Source: Lachnospiraceae bacterium (GTDB lineage Bacteria; Bacillota; Clostridia; Lachnospirales; Lachnospiraceae). Taken from it: 36,380 nt of DNA. Positions 1-7,777 of this stretch are shown here, one piece after another. Each line of letters starts with the position of its first letter. The first letter of the stretch is position 1. The position numbers were made by a program, and so were the translations under genes. The stretch is taken from the NCBI GenBank assembly GCA_022510525.1, contig JAFLTH010000026.1:1-36380 (forward strand), written 5' to 3'. The notes under the pieces are model-generated. The model did no database searches. It was given only the letters and a program-made list of their open reading frames with translations, and was not told where the DNA came from.

Positions 1-70
1 TCCCCTGTTAATTATGCCCCCGCCCCGACTCCGACGCCTCTCCATCCGTCCCCCTCACAAATTTCAATTT
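1..70. repeat. Right half of a palindromic MITE-like repeat (copy 1, cut by window edge)
   Basis: Positions 16-53 match 19587-19625 with two substitutions and one inserted base. Positions 57-69 (ACAAATTTCAATT) are the exact reverse complement of 19502-19514, the left end of the second copy. The element is therefore an inverted-repeat unit whose left arm lies before base 1. No coding sequence is visible in it. It sits just upstream of the methyltransferase gene at 161. Confidence 0.7.
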
Positions 71-160
71 ACACGAATTGCAATAGCATACGGTATATGA
101 TATTATTTTAAGTATTAAATAGCAGAATGCACTTACACACATCTAAGAAAGGGCAACACC

Positions 161-1030
161 ATGTGGATATCCGATAATTGGAAAGATTATGAGGTCCTTG
201 ATACCTCTGACGGTGAAAAACTAGAACGCTGGGGAGATTATATCCTGGTAAGACCCGACCCTCAGGTAATATGGAGTACCCCGAAAGAGCACCCCGGCTG
301 GAAAAAACGTAACGGACACTATCACAGAAGCTCTAAAGGCGGCGGTGAATGGGAATTTTTTGACCTGCCTGACGAATGGAGCATCAAGTACAGGGATTTG
401 ACTTTCCGCCTGAAACCTTTCAGCTTTAAGCATACCGGACTGTTTCCGGAACAGGCGGCAAACTGGGACTGGTTTTCTTCTTTAATAAAGACGGCCGGCA
501 GACCCGTTAAGGTACTCAATCTATTCGCATATACGGGTGGTGCCACAATTGCCGCTGCCAAGGCAGGTGCAAGCGTCACCCATGTGGATTCTTCCAAGGG
601 CATGGTCACCTGGGCCAAAGAAAATGCCGCAGCATCAGGCCTTGCGGATGCACCAATCCGCTGGCTGGTGGATGACTGTGTAAAATTCGTGGAAAGGGAA
701 ATCCGCCGTGGCAATACCTACGACGCTATCATTATGGATCCGCCTTCATACGGAAGAGGTCCTAAGGGCGAAATCTGGAAAATAGAAGAAAGCATCTTCC
801 CTTTTATCGAGCTTACTGCCCGGATTTTATCGAAAGATGCTCTTTTCTTTTTAATAAATTCATATACTACAGGCTTACAGCCCGCTGTTTTATCCTATAT
901 GGTACAATGCGCCATCACTCCGCGATTCGGCGGTCAGGTACAGGCTTCGGAAATCGGCCTGCCTGTCAGCTCAAACGGCCTGATACTGCCCTGTGGCGCT
1001 GCGTGCAGATGGCAGCGCTCATATTCATAA
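161..1030 (+). CDS. Class I SAM-dependent methyltransferase, RlmI-like (probable rRNA methyltransferase)
   Basis: A 289-residue cytoplasmic protein with a Rossmann-type methyltransferase core. Motif I for SAM binding is VLNLFAYTGGATIAA from residue 118, the acidic loop (HVDSS) follows about 20 residues later, and the catalytic MDPPSYGRG lies at 192-200. The DPPxY tetrad is typical of base methyltransferases, and the C-terminus ends in LPCGAACRW as in this Clostridial family. The N-terminal ~100 residues are the usual substrate-binding part, and length is normal for the family. The ATG at 161 follows an AGAAAGG site. The gene converges on the repeat-rich gene at 1040 with only nine bases between stops, so no classical terminator fits between them. 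The family resembles the 23S rRNA methyltransferases RlmI/RlmK, but the exact target base cannot be told from sequence. Confidence 0.85.
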   Translation: MWISDNWKDYEVLDTSDGEKLERWGDYILVRPDPQVIWSTPKEHPGWKKRNGHYHRSSKGGGEWEFFDLPDEWSIKYRDLTFRLKPFSFKHTGLFPEQAANWDWFSSLIKTAGRPVKVLNLFAYTGGATIAAAKAGASVTHVDSSKGMVTWAKENAAASGLADAPIRWLVDDCVKFVEREIRRGNTYDAIIMDPPSYGRGPKGEIWKIEESIFPFIELTARILSKDALFFLINSYTTGLQPAVLSYMVQCAITPRFGGQVQASEIGLPVSSNGLILPCGAACRWQRSYS

Positions 1031-1039
1031 CAACTGTTA

Positions 1040-1639
1040 TTAATATCTTATATAGGAACTGCCACCTAATCCCGCTGCCACAGCAAAAATGATTAAAATA
1101 AAGTAAAGGACAAAAACGACGCCCATCATTATCAACATTGCCTTAAAGTAATTTGATTTACTCTTCTTTTCAGTCTTGCTGAAGGCAAACACAAACATTA
1201 ATATGATATTAACGCAGGGTATCATCATAAGCAGCTGTGCAATCAACCATTCACTGACTTTTACAGGCTCCTCCATATCCATCTGATACGGGGACTGATA
1301 CGGGGTTTGATAACTGTTGTTATTATTATACTGATACTGTGAAAATCCGGAATCATTTCCACTGTACTGCTGGTAATTGGAATTACTGTTGTTGTACTGT
1401 TGATAGTTGGAATCATTACTGCTGTATGACTGATAATTGGAATCATTGCTGCCGTACGGCTGATTATTAGAATCATTGCTTCCATACGGCTGATAAGTAG
1501 AATCACTACTTCCGTAGGGCTGATAGGCAGAATCATTGCTTCCATACGGCTGATTATTTGGGTCACTTCCTCCCGTCTGTTGGTAATTCTGTCCGGAATC
1601 GTCTGTCTGACTGTCGTTAAACATATTGTTGTTATCCAT
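1040..1639 (-). CDS. Asn/Gln/Ser/Tyr-rich repeat protein with two C-terminal membrane segments
   Basis: A 199-residue protein of unknown function. Residues 23-102 are eight imperfect ten-residue repeats of the type GSNDSxYQPY, followed by a Tyr/Gln-rich stretch to about residue 118. Two hydrophobic helices lie at about 130-155 and 164-191, separated by a Lys-rich loop (KTEKKSKSN). The N-terminal part has no signal peptide and is low complexity, so a cytoplasmic disordered tail anchored by two membrane helices is the simplest reading. Such proteins recur in Lachnospiraceae and are usually left hypothetical. It is a lone minus-strand gene with an AT-rich upstream region, and its RBS (GGGAGGAAAAGA) gives a clear start at 1639. 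The repeats could vary in number by slippage. Confidence 0.75.
   Translation of the reverse strand: MDNNNMFNDSQTDDSGQNYQQTGGSDPNNQPYGSNDSAYQPYGSSDSTYQPYGSNDSNNQPYGSNDSNYQSYSSNDSNYQQYNNSNSNYQQYSGNDSGFSQYQYNNNNSYQTPYQSPYQMDMEEPVKVSEWLIAQLLMMIPCVNIILMFVFAFSKTEKKSKSNYFKAMLIMMGVVFVLYFILIIFAVAAGLGGSSYIRY
1334..1573 (-). repeat. Eight in-frame 30-bp degenerate tandem repeats
   Basis: The coding DNA for residues 23-102 of the gene at 1040-1639 repeats every 30 bases, with cores such as TACGGCTGAT on the plus strand. It keeps the reading frame, so gain or loss of units would alter tail length without a frameshift. Confidence 0.75.
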
Positions 1640-1659
1640 CTTCTTTTCCTCCCTGATAG

Positions 1660-1805
1660 TATTTCTATATTTTCTTATATATTAATTCTTATAAAAATTC
1701 TAATTTTTCAACTTTTTATACTAATTCTTATATTAACTCTAATTCTTATATTAATTCTGATTCTTATAATAACTATTACACTAATCCTTATACTAATTAG
1801 TAAAC
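1660..1805. repeat. AT-rich degenerate ~18-bp direct repeats
   Basis: Several diverged units of the form AATTCTTATATTAACTCT follow one another upstream of the repeat-protein gene. The stretch is almost purely A/T with scattered C and holds no credible gene. It lies between the start at 1639 and the stop at 1848, and may contain that gene's promoter. Confidence 0.5.
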
Positions 1806-1847
1806 TTCAGAACCAATCTAAAAGAATCATTTACTTATTATATTCTA

Positions 1848-2306
1848 TCATAATATTCCAAAACCATGTAGTATTTGTTCGTAAAAAGGAAAATATCGCG
1901 ACAAAATATTATTCTCAGTATATACATAGGGTACTCTGTTAGGAAAAAGCATAAACATCCTGTATATATAAATTACAAGCAGCAGAATCGTAACACATGT
2001 TATCAATACCGTCATTCCCTTAGCTTTTCTTCCTATAATATATCGGTTCCAAAAAAAATAAATCAAAATACAGGCAATAGGTATGCCCATTGGATTAATA
2101 TAGAGAGACTGTGATAATCTGCCCGTTATAAGATAAACGATTGACCGGGTCAGTCCACATCCCGGACAGGGCAGTCCCGATACAATGACCATAGGACAAA
2201 AATTGTGGAAAATAAGGTTAACCGCTGCAGTATACACAAGCAATACCAGTGCGGCGGGCCAATATTCTTTTATATCCGCAAGGATGCGCGCCCCTGTTTG
2301 TTTCAT
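1848..2306 (-). CDS. DUF2752 membrane protein
   Basis: A 152-residue protein carrying the DUF2752 signature CPGCGLTRS at residues 47-55. A hydrophobic helix precedes it (about 18-36) and further helices lie near 68-85 and 92-115. DUF2752 proteins are small integral membrane proteins of unknown function in which the CPxCGxTR motif faces the membrane surface; the cysteine pair suggests metal or redox chemistry, but this is not established. The gene lies 18 bp after the TraX-like gene and is probably the last gene of the aldolase/TraX/DUF2752 operon. A GAGAGG site lies 13 bases before the ATG, slightly far, so expression may depend on coupling. Confidence 0.8.
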   Translation of the reverse strand: MKQTGARILADIKEYWPAALVLLVYTAAVNLIFHNFCPMVIVSGLPCPGCGLTRSIVYLITGRLSQSLYINPMGIPIACILIYFFWNRYIIGRKAKGMTVLITCVTILLLVIYIYRMFMLFPNRVPYVYTENNILSRYFPFYEQILHGFGIL

Positions 2307-2324
2307 AATCTATCATTAACCTCT

Positions 2325-3122
2325 CTAACCCTGTCCAAATAAGGTCTTTTGTATGTAAAATAATAATAACAGGTGTAATGGATAGAACAGATAGTAGCAG
2401 GCCTTTGGAAGCTGCCTGCCCTTTTTTCCATTATAAAAATATATAAAACAAAAAGCAAAAAGACCGTATAATTCATTGATTCCAAGTTTTAGATACGTTT
2501 TTAAGGCATAACCCCGTTCCCAGTATCTGACCACATATACCATTATGATTCCAAAATATATCGCAGCGGATCCCACAATAAACTGATACCAGAAAGAACT
2601 ACGACAAAGATAAAAGGCAACAATCAGCAATACGCCCATAAACATATAATCGGTTTTAAGGACTGCAGCCGCCATACAACAGAGTAATACACAATTAAGC
2701 TGTACCAATATCTCGCCTTCAAACTTCTTTATAAGGCATAATGCCAATACTCCCAGATATAGTGTAAAAAATACATTCTGCTTGCTTACATAAAAGACCT
2801 TACCATAAAAAGCCAGATCAAACGGGATTTCCGAAATCAGGGCAAAAATCCCCAGCCTCAGCAGATAATTTCTGGTATTTCGGGTATATTTGAAGCCTTC
2901 CGCCATCATAAATGCAAAAAGCACAAATGAAATCCTTCCTACCGCCCTTCCTATGTCATATATATCATTGGCCTCATCCATATTAACTCCCTGCGCTGTA
3001 TACACATTTATGTAGGTTTTAAAAACAATCGCAAAGAAATGGTCAATGAACATAGTAACATATGCTATGTTTTTTAAAAATGCACTGCTAACTATACCCT
3101 GCTTATTCAATTTACCATCCAA
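2325..3122 (-). CDS. TraX-family membrane protein (acyltransferase-like)
   Basis: A 265-residue polytopic membrane protein with about eight hydrophobic segments. It matches the TraX family: FLKNIAYVTMFIDHFFAIVF near the N-terminus, a central EIPFDLAF, and YPLHLLLLFYI at the end. TraX of conjugative plasmids N-acetylates F pilin; chromosomal Firmicute homologues are common, are not tied to pili, and are thought to acylate an unknown surface substrate. The invariant MxxDH motif is present as MFIDH. The gene starts seven bases after the threonine aldolase stop, with an AAGAG site inside the end of that gene. No conjugation genes are nearby, so a role in conjugation is unlikely. Confidence 0.8.
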   Translation of the reverse strand: MDGKLNKQGIVSSAFLKNIAYVTMFIDHFFAIVFKTYINVYTAQGVNMDEANDIYDIGRAVGRISFVLFAFMMAEGFKYTRNTRNYLLRLGIFALISEIPFDLAFYGKVFYVSKQNVFFTLYLGVLALCLIKKFEGEILVQLNCVLLCCMAAAVLKTDYMFMGVLLIVAFYLCRSSFWYQFIVGSAAIYFGIIMVYVVRYWERGYALKTYLKLGINELYGLFAFCFIYFYNGKKGRQLPKACYYLFYPLHLLLLFYIQKTLFGQG

Positions 3123-3128
3123 CTCTTT

Positions 3129-4175
3129 CTATAATAAATTAGTTAAATCCAGACATAACCTTTCCACAGCATCTGCTTTTGTTGCCCAGCTGGTACAGAT
3201 TCTTACTGCACTGTGTGTTTCATCAATGCGGTCCTGATATTCAAAACCATAGTTTTCACCAAGGACATCCAGAATCGCATCCGGCAGAATCGGGAAAATC
3301 TGATTAGTCCGGTTCTCAACATAGAAGGGTACCTTTTTATCATAAAGCACTGTCCTTATCTTTTCCGCCAAGTCTATAGCATGTTTGGAGATTTCCATAT
3401 ATAGGCCATCTTTAAATAACACTTGAAATTGTATTCCCAGAAGACGTCCTTTTGCAAGCATTGCCCCCTGCTGCTTAATTATATATCTAAAATCTTCTTT
3501 TAACAATGGGTTTATTAGCACAACGGCTTCACCAAACAATGCTCCAACCTTGGTTCCGCCAATATAAAACACATCACATAGTCTTGCCAGATCGGCAAGG
3601 GTTACATCATTATCGGGGGATGCAAGTCCATAACCGAGTCTTGCACCGTCCACGAATAATAGCAGATGATATTTATTGCAAACCTCAGAAAGTCGCTTTA
3701 ATTCTTTAAGTGAATACAGAGTTCCCAATTCAGTGGGCTGGGAGATGTAGACCATCTTAGGCTGTACCATATGCTCATGGCTTCCGTCCGAAATATGTGC
3801 AAGGTAACAATTCTCCACCTGTGCGGCCGTAAGTTTCCCGTTTTCTGACGGCAGCGCAAGTACTTTATGTCCCACGGATTCAATGGCACCGCTTTCATGA
3901 ACATTTATATGCCCGCTGTCAGCAGCAACAACACCCTGATGCGGCCTTAAAGCCGATTTAATAACAGTTGTATTTGTCTGGGTGCCACCCACCAGAAAAT
4001 GTACCTCGGCATCCTTAGCATCACACTCTTTAAGTATTAATTCCTTCGCCTGGCTGCAATAATCATCACAGCCGTAACCCGGAGTCTGTTCCATATTAGT
4101 CAACATCAACTGCTCCATTACTTTTTCATGTGCGCCTTCATTATAATCACAGTTAAAATATAACATTCTATTCAT
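3129..4175 (-). CDS. ltaE: Low-specificity L-threonine aldolase / beta-eliminating lyase family
   Basis: A 348-residue PLP enzyme of fold type I. Visible marks are the cofactor-lysine motif FYIGGTKVGALFG with Lys209, the upstream DGARLGYGL segment with the Asp that contacts the pyridine nitrogen, and HINVHESGAIE for the substrate pocket. The family cleaves L-threonine or L-allo-threonine to glycine and acetaldehyde, giving a glycine supply or threonine catabolism in the cytoplasm. Length is normal. The ATG at 4175 lies only two bases from an AAGGAG site; the in-frame ATG at 4166 (MLYFNCDYN) has a spacing of eleven, so either may be used. It heads a compact operon with the TraX-like and DUF2752 genes. 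Related beta-eliminating lyases cannot be excluded. Confidence 0.85.
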   Translation of the reverse strand: MNRMLYFNCDYNEGAHEKVMEQLMLTNMEQTPGYGCDDYCSQAKELILKECDAKDAEVHFLVGGTQTNTTVIKSALRPHQGVVAADSGHINVHESGAIESVGHKVLALPSENGKLTAAQVENCYLAHISDGSHEHMVQPKMVYISQPTELGTLYSLKELKRLSEVCNKYHLLLFVDGARLGYGLASPDNDVTLADLARLCDVFYIGGTKVGALFGEAVVLINPLLKEDFRYIIKQQGAMLAKGRLLGIQFQVLFKDGLYMEISKHAIDLAEKIRTVLYDKKVPFYVENRTNQIFPILPDAILDVLGENYGFEYQDRIDETHSAVRICTSWATKADAVERLCLDLTNLL

Positions 4176-4224
4176 CGCTCCTTTTTATTAAATCCAGATT
4201 TAATTTATTTTTTTAATTTTATTC

Positions 4225-4253
4225 TTGACTGAAAAAAATCATTATGGTATATT
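4225..4253 (+). promoter_or_regulatory. Sigma-A promoter for the DUF2798 gene
   Basis: TTGACT at 4225-4230 and TATATT at 4248-4253 are 17 bases apart. This would start a transcript near 4260 and leave a leader of about 180 nt before the ATG at 4438. The leader contains GTGC-N6-GCAC at 4290-4303 and the palindrome at 4382-4395. Confidence 0.5.
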
Positions 4254-4381
4254 TTCAAAGTAATTTGTTGGTTGAATACGACACATGTGGTGCTATCAGG
4301 CACATAAATCTGATTACGGAACAGCAACAATTTTCACTTAGTTTCCTTTTTGGATTTTGCCTATATGGTATCACATGTTTT

Positions 4382-4395
4382 TTTTTGCGCAAAAA
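4382..4395. promoter_or_regulatory. Palindrome TTTTTGCGCAAAAA, possible operator
   Basis: A perfect 14-bp palindrome 42 bases before the DUF2798 start. Its 12-bp core TTTTGCGCAAAA recurs once, at 6292-6303, at a similar distance before the flavoprotein gene. I saw no third copy in the window. Confidence 0.4.
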
Positions 4396-4437
4396 TCAAT
4401 AATCAACAAAATTAATTAAGAAAAGGAGTTTTTTATT

Positions 4438-5010
4438 ATGCCACAAAATCAATTTCAGAGAATGATATTTGCACTTCTCACAGTTTTAGTCACCGTACAC
4501 GGATATGTATTTTACAGTTTATACGTTGTAAACGGAAGTACATTGACTGCTATTAATAACACAACAAGTGTTATCGAAGCCATCAACAAGCAGGGTGGTG
4601 TTTATATGCTTGGACACCTTTGTCCCATATGGGCAATTGTTCTGGTGGAATTCATCCTTGCATATGCTATTGAGGTTTTAGTCGGAAGTCCGCTTTCTTT
4701 CAAGCTTGCATGCCGTGTATTTGATCCGAAAGAAACTCATCCGGTTTTGTTTGAAACAACTATCATCTGTGCAACCGTCGGCTTAATGTGCCCGATTATG
4801 AGCTTTTTGGCTTCAATACTTTACTATCCGTTCTACAATGGATTTAACTTTTTTACTATGCTCGCAAATTGGCTTAAACTTGTATGCTTTAATTTCCCGT
4901 TTGCTTTCTTTTCACAGCTGTTCTTTATACAGCCTCTGATCAGAACAATATTTAAAGCAATCTTTTTAAGGGAAAAAGGCTCAGGTACCAAAGTTGCAAC
5001 AGAAGCATAA
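4438..5010 (+). CDS. DUF2798-type four-helix membrane protein
   Basis: A 190-residue integral membrane protein with about four hydrophobic helices, at roughly 8-28, 58-78, 105-128 and 142-170. The arrangement suggests two DUF2798-like helix pairs, each starting with a QR/RMIFALLTVxxTVHGY-like or ETTIICATVGL segment and each followed by a proline-containing turn. The function of DUF2798 is unknown. The ATG at 4438 has an excellent AAAAGGAG site. It stands alone on the plus strand and converges on the acetyltransferase gene with two bases between stops. Its long leader and the TTTTGCGCAAAA palindrome suggest specific regulation. Confidence 0.7.
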   Translation: MPQNQFQRMIFALLTVLVTVHGYVFYSLYVVNGSTLTAINNTTSVIEAINKQGGVYMLGHLCPIWAIVLVEFILAYAIEVLVGSPLSFKLACRVFDPKETHPVLFETTIICATVGLMCPIMSFLASILYYPFYNGFNFFTMLANWLKLVCFNFPFAFFSQLFFIQPLIRTIFKAIFLREKGSGTKVATEA

Positions 5011-5012
5011 TA

Positions 5013-5603
5013 TCATTCATTTATTTTCCTGATAACACGACAGGGGTTTCCCACGGCAACGCAGTTTGCGGGAATATCCCTTGTCACAACGCTTCCGGCG
5101 CCTATTACAGTACCATTGCCAATAGTTACTCCGGGCAGTACTATCACTCCGCCGCCAAGCCAGCATCCATTTCCGATTTTTATTGGCAGTGCATATGTAC
5201 GGCAAAAATATTCATCACTCTCCGGCTTCCAATCAAGCGTAAGACGCTCCGTAAGCTCTACCGGATGCGTAGCAGTATACAATTGAACATTCGATGCTAT
5301 TAAAACATTATCCCCTATCTCAATCCTATTGCAGTCTACAAATGTACAGTTCATGTTTACTGATACATTATTTCCTATATAAATATTTCTTCCATAATCA
5401 CAGATAAAGGGCTGTCCTACGGAAACATTGCTTCCAATCTTACCAAAAAGTTCCCCTAGCAATTTAATTTTTTCATCCTTTTGATCATAAGAAAAGGAAT
5501 TATAACGTGCCAGGAGCCTTCTGGCATTATTCTTATATTCAAGGAAAATTTCATTATGGCAGTCGTAGTATTCCCCTGCCAGACATTTTTCCAGTTCGTT
5601 CAT
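5013..5603 (-). CDS. Sugar O-acetyltransferase (maltose/galactoside acetyltransferase type)
   Basis: A 196-residue cytoplasmic enzyme of the left-handed beta-helix acetyl-CoA transferase class. The N-terminal ~55 residues form the Mac domain (MNELEKCLAGEYYDCHNEIF). The hexapeptide-repeat region follows, with the catalytic histidine in LYTATHPVE and the closing GNGCWLGGGVIVLPGVTIG run. The family transfers acetyl from acetyl-CoA to a sugar hydroxyl; the exact sugar is not predictable. I place the start at 5603 because ACGGGAG lies seven bases upstream. A longer frame to a TTG at 5627 also exists and would overlap the flavoprotein stop. The gene follows the flavoprotein gene directly, so the two are probably cotranscribed. 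Confidence 0.85.
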   Translation of the reverse strand: MNELEKCLAGEYYDCHNEIFLEYKNNARRLLARYNSFSYDQKDEKIKLLGELFGKIGSNVSVGQPFICDYGRNIYIGNNVSVNMNCTFVDCNRIEIGDNVLIASNVQLYTATHPVELTERLTLDWKPESDEYFCRTYALPIKIGNGCWLGGGVIVLPGVTIGNGTVIGAGSVVTRDIPANCVAVGNPCRVIRKINE

Positions 5604-5623
5604 AAAATAACTCCCGTTATTAA

Positions 5624-6241
5624 TCAATGTATAAAATTAGTTCTCACAGACTCCTCACGTTCCGGCAGACCGTATTTCTCCTTGCCAAGCGCAATACTTT
5701 TCATAAGAAATGTCATGTTTCTTGCCAATGTACGCATAGTCTGCAGACCTTCCAAATCCTCCGATGCCTGCCCGGCATCTCTGCCGTGTATACTGTTCCA
5801 ATACTGGCTGGATGCCACAGGCATACCGCTTATGGTGAAAAATTTGTTCAATTCATCAAAAGTCGCTGACAAGCCGCCTCTTCTCGCACAAACCACGCTT
5901 GCTCCGACTTTCATAGTCTTATCAAAATGCGTGCTGTAAAACAGGCGTGTCAAAAGTGCCACAAGTGTTGCATTAGCAGAAGCATAATAAACAGGACTGG
6001 CTATGACTAATCCGTCACAAGCCTCAAACCTGGGTGCAATCTCATTTACTATATCATCAAACACACACTTCCCCTTTTCATAACAGGTGTTACAGGCTAT
6101 ACAGCTTCGAATATCCTGATTGCCAATCTGTATAGTTTCTGTTTTTATACCTTCCGCATCAAATATTTTTTCCATTTCCTTAAGAGCAATCGAGGTATTT
6201 CCGTTTACCCGTGGACTTCCGTTGAGCATCAATACGTTCAT
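5624..6241 (-). CDS. Flavodoxin-fold NAD(P)H-dependent oxidoreductase, iron-sulfur flavoprotein type
   Basis: A 205-residue protein of the FMN reductase / iron-sulfur flavoprotein group. The FMN phosphate loop is LNGSPRVNGNTS at residues 6-17. A compact cysteine motif CxxCxxCx5C (CIACNTCYEKGKC) follows near residue 48 and matches the cluster-binding motif of Isf-type proteins. A second flavin segment ASPVYYASANA lies near residue 80. Such enzymes pass electrons from NAD(P)H or ferredoxin to small acceptors and often serve in oxidative-stress or quinone detoxification in anaerobes. The physiological acceptor is unknown. The ATG at 6241 follows AAAAGGAG. A TTTTGCGCAAAA palindrome lies 51 bp upstream. 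Confidence 0.85.
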   Translation of the reverse strand: MNVLMLNGSPRVNGNTSIALKEMEKIFDAEGIKTETIQIGNQDIRSCIACNTCYEKGKCVFDDIVNEIAPRFEACDGLVIASPVYYASANATLVALLTRLFYSTHFDKTMKVGASVVCARRGGLSATFDELNKFFTISGMPVASSQYWNSIHGRDAGQASEDLEGLQTMRTLARNMTFLMKSIALGKEKYGLPEREESVRTNFIH

Positions 6242-6291
6242 CTTATTATTCTCCTTTTAATTACACTTGATATTTTACAAATTTACCTATA

Positions 6292-6303
6292 TTTTGCGCA
6301 AAA
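6292..6303. promoter_or_regulatory. Palindrome TTTTGCGCAAAA, possible operator
   Basis: A perfect 12-bp palindrome 51 bases upstream of the flavoprotein start. A minus-strand TATAAT (plus 6328-6333) lies just upstream of it, so the palindrome would fall shortly after the transcription start. It shares its core with 4382-4395. Confidence 0.4.
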
Positions 6304-6351
6304 CAGACAAAATTAAATTTATATTTAATTATACATATACCCTATATAATA

Positions 6352-7527
6352 CTAAGGATGACACTTCTTACAAGGTTCATAGCCTTGCGCAATCACACTC
6401 TCCCTGCTTTCAGACGTATCCTGCCGGTTAACTGTCGGCAGGCCGCTGCATGACGGTTTATGGAACTTTTTGGTTTTTACATTCAAAACATATGTTATTT
6501 CTGTAGATGCAGAGTTACTTTTCTCCGGTACAACATTCTCCACCCCAGTGGATTGTTCTTTGCTTGCAGCACCTGCCGTCCCTTTATTCTGCGCTGTCTT
6601 AGAAGCATCTGTTGTCCCTTTATTCTGTGCCGTATTGGAACTTCCCGCAGGCTCTCCGGCTTTCCAGGTCTCCGATGCCGGCACGCTGAAACTTATATTC
6701 TTACCATCCGAGGTAGCTACTATACTGCCTGCCTCGTCAGTCCTATATAGCTTAACTTTGCTGCTTCTTAAATTATTCAGTACCTCTGCGTGGGGATGCC
6801 CGTATGAGTTCCCTTCACCACAGCTTATAACAGCATATTCCGGAGCAACCGCATCCAGAAATTCCTCAGAGCTTGAATATTTACTTCCATGGTGTCCCAC
6901 CTGATAAACATCGGCCGAAATATCCAGGCCATTGTTCAAAATATCCTTCTCCGCCGCTTCTCCGGCATCACCGGAAAAGATGAACCTATTGTCACCGTTT
7001 TCTACTATCAGCGCAATTGAAGCATCATTGGGATTATCATATTCCTTATTCGGTGCCAAAAAGGTTATTTCAGCCGTTCCGAGGCAAAACTTTGCCCCTA
7101 CTCTGGGCGTTGTATATTTTAAATTTTTGTTGTCCAATGCCTGGATCAGTTTTAAATAACTCTTGTTATCTTTTTCATAATTTGATACAAATACTTTTTT
7201 AATTTCAAATTTGGTTATAACAACCGGAGCACCTCCAATGTGGTCTGCATCCGGATGAGTGAGGATTAAGTAATCCAGTTTATCCACACCCTGTTTTTTC
7301 AAATAATTCTGAATTGCAGTTCCCTTGGAATCGTCTCCGGCATCAATAAGCATAGCGTGCTTACCGCATATTATCAGGGTGGAATCGCCCTGTCCGACAT
7401 CGATAAAATGAACATCCATCTTGTCAGGTTCGGCCGCAAAAGAAGTGTTCTGCATATGTAATGCCAATCCAATTAAAATAGCGAGTGTTATTAATAAATT
7501 CAACTTGATTTTAGAATATTTTTTCAT
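6352..7527 (-). CDS. Secreted ComEC/Rec2-like metallo-beta-lactamase-fold hydrolase
   Basis: A 391-residue exported protein. An N-terminal signal segment (basic KKYSKIK, then a hydrophobic run to about residue 30, TSFAA) is followed by the beta-lactamase-like domain typical of the ComEC C-terminus. It opens with MDVHFIDVGQGDSTLI, and the metal motif HPDADHIGG starts at His91. QVGHHGSKYSSSEEFL and the late SYGHPHAEV supply the remaining ligands. A Ser/Thr/Ala/Lys linker with two GTTDASKTAQNKGT-like units (about 290-335) leads to a short C-terminal module with Cys-x9-type spacing and CKKCHP, resembling the zinc-binding tail found on secreted nucleases. ComEC membrane helices are absent. In ComEC this domain degrades the non-transforming DNA strand, so an extracellular nuclease or phosphodiesterase is a fair inference. 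Monocistronic. Confidence 0.85.
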   Translation of the reverse strand: MKKYSKIKLNLLITLAILIGLALHMQNTSFAAEPDKMDVHFIDVGQGDSTLIICGKHAMLIDAGDDSKGTAIQNYLKKQGVDKLDYLILTHPDADHIGGAPVVITKFEIKKVFVSNYEKDNKSYLKLIQALDNKNLKYTTPRVGAKFCLGTAEITFLAPNKEYDNPNDASIALIVENGDNRFIFSGDAGEAAEKDILNNGLDISADVYQVGHHGSKYSSSEEFLDAVAPEYAVISCGEGNSYGHPHAEVLNNLRSSKVKLYRTDEAGSIVATSDGKNISFSVPASETWKAGEPAGSSNTAQNKGTTDASKTAQNKGTAGAASKEQSTGVENVVPEKSNSASTEITYVLNVKTKKFHKPSCSGLPTVNRQDTSESRESVIAQGYEPCKKCHP

Positions 7528-7681
7528 AATTAATACACCTGCATTTCTTTTAACATTACTTCATAACCTGTCTTTATTTTAACATATGTACCGTAGCTGC
7601 GCAAATATACAAGTGATATTTCGGCAATGATCTTAACATTTTTGCGGAATTACTTTCAAGAAATTAAAGGAAATTTCAATA

Positions 7682-7711
7682 AACATATTTTATATTTCCT
7701 AAAAATATGTT
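7682..7711. promoter_or_regulatory. 10-bp inverted repeat upstream of the chemoreceptor gene
   Basis: AACATATTTT and AAAATATGTT form perfect ten-base arms with a ten-base spacer, 67 bases before the GTG at 7778. No sigma-D (CCGATAT-like) box is obvious, so motility-sigma control is not supported. An operator is possible. Confidence 0.4.
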
Positions 7712-7777
7712 ATCCTTATATATAGTAATATGGTGTATGTGGGAAAATATCTTTTTATATGAACAGGGGGTTTCGCA

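Noticed and set aside
1-11. 11-base inverted match TCCCCTGTTAA between the window start and 36317-36327, as ends of a large element
   Set aside because: The match is short and the positions follow from the window cut; no flanking duplication or integrase is seen.
1580-1942. Ile/Leu-rich plus-strand frame over the AT-rich repeats
   Set aside because: The translation is a by-product of TTA/ATT repeats and it overlaps two opposite-strand genes.
2325-3122. Conjugation gene (TraX) as sign of a conjugative element
   Set aside because: Chromosomal TraX-like proteins are common in Clostridia, and no relaxase, coupling protein or type IV secretion gene is nearby.
4261-4437. Riboswitch in the DUF2798 leader
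   Set aside because: Small hairpins exist (GTGC-N6-GCAC, GTTG with CAAC), but no conserved core of a known riboswitch class was recognised and no expression platform is clear.
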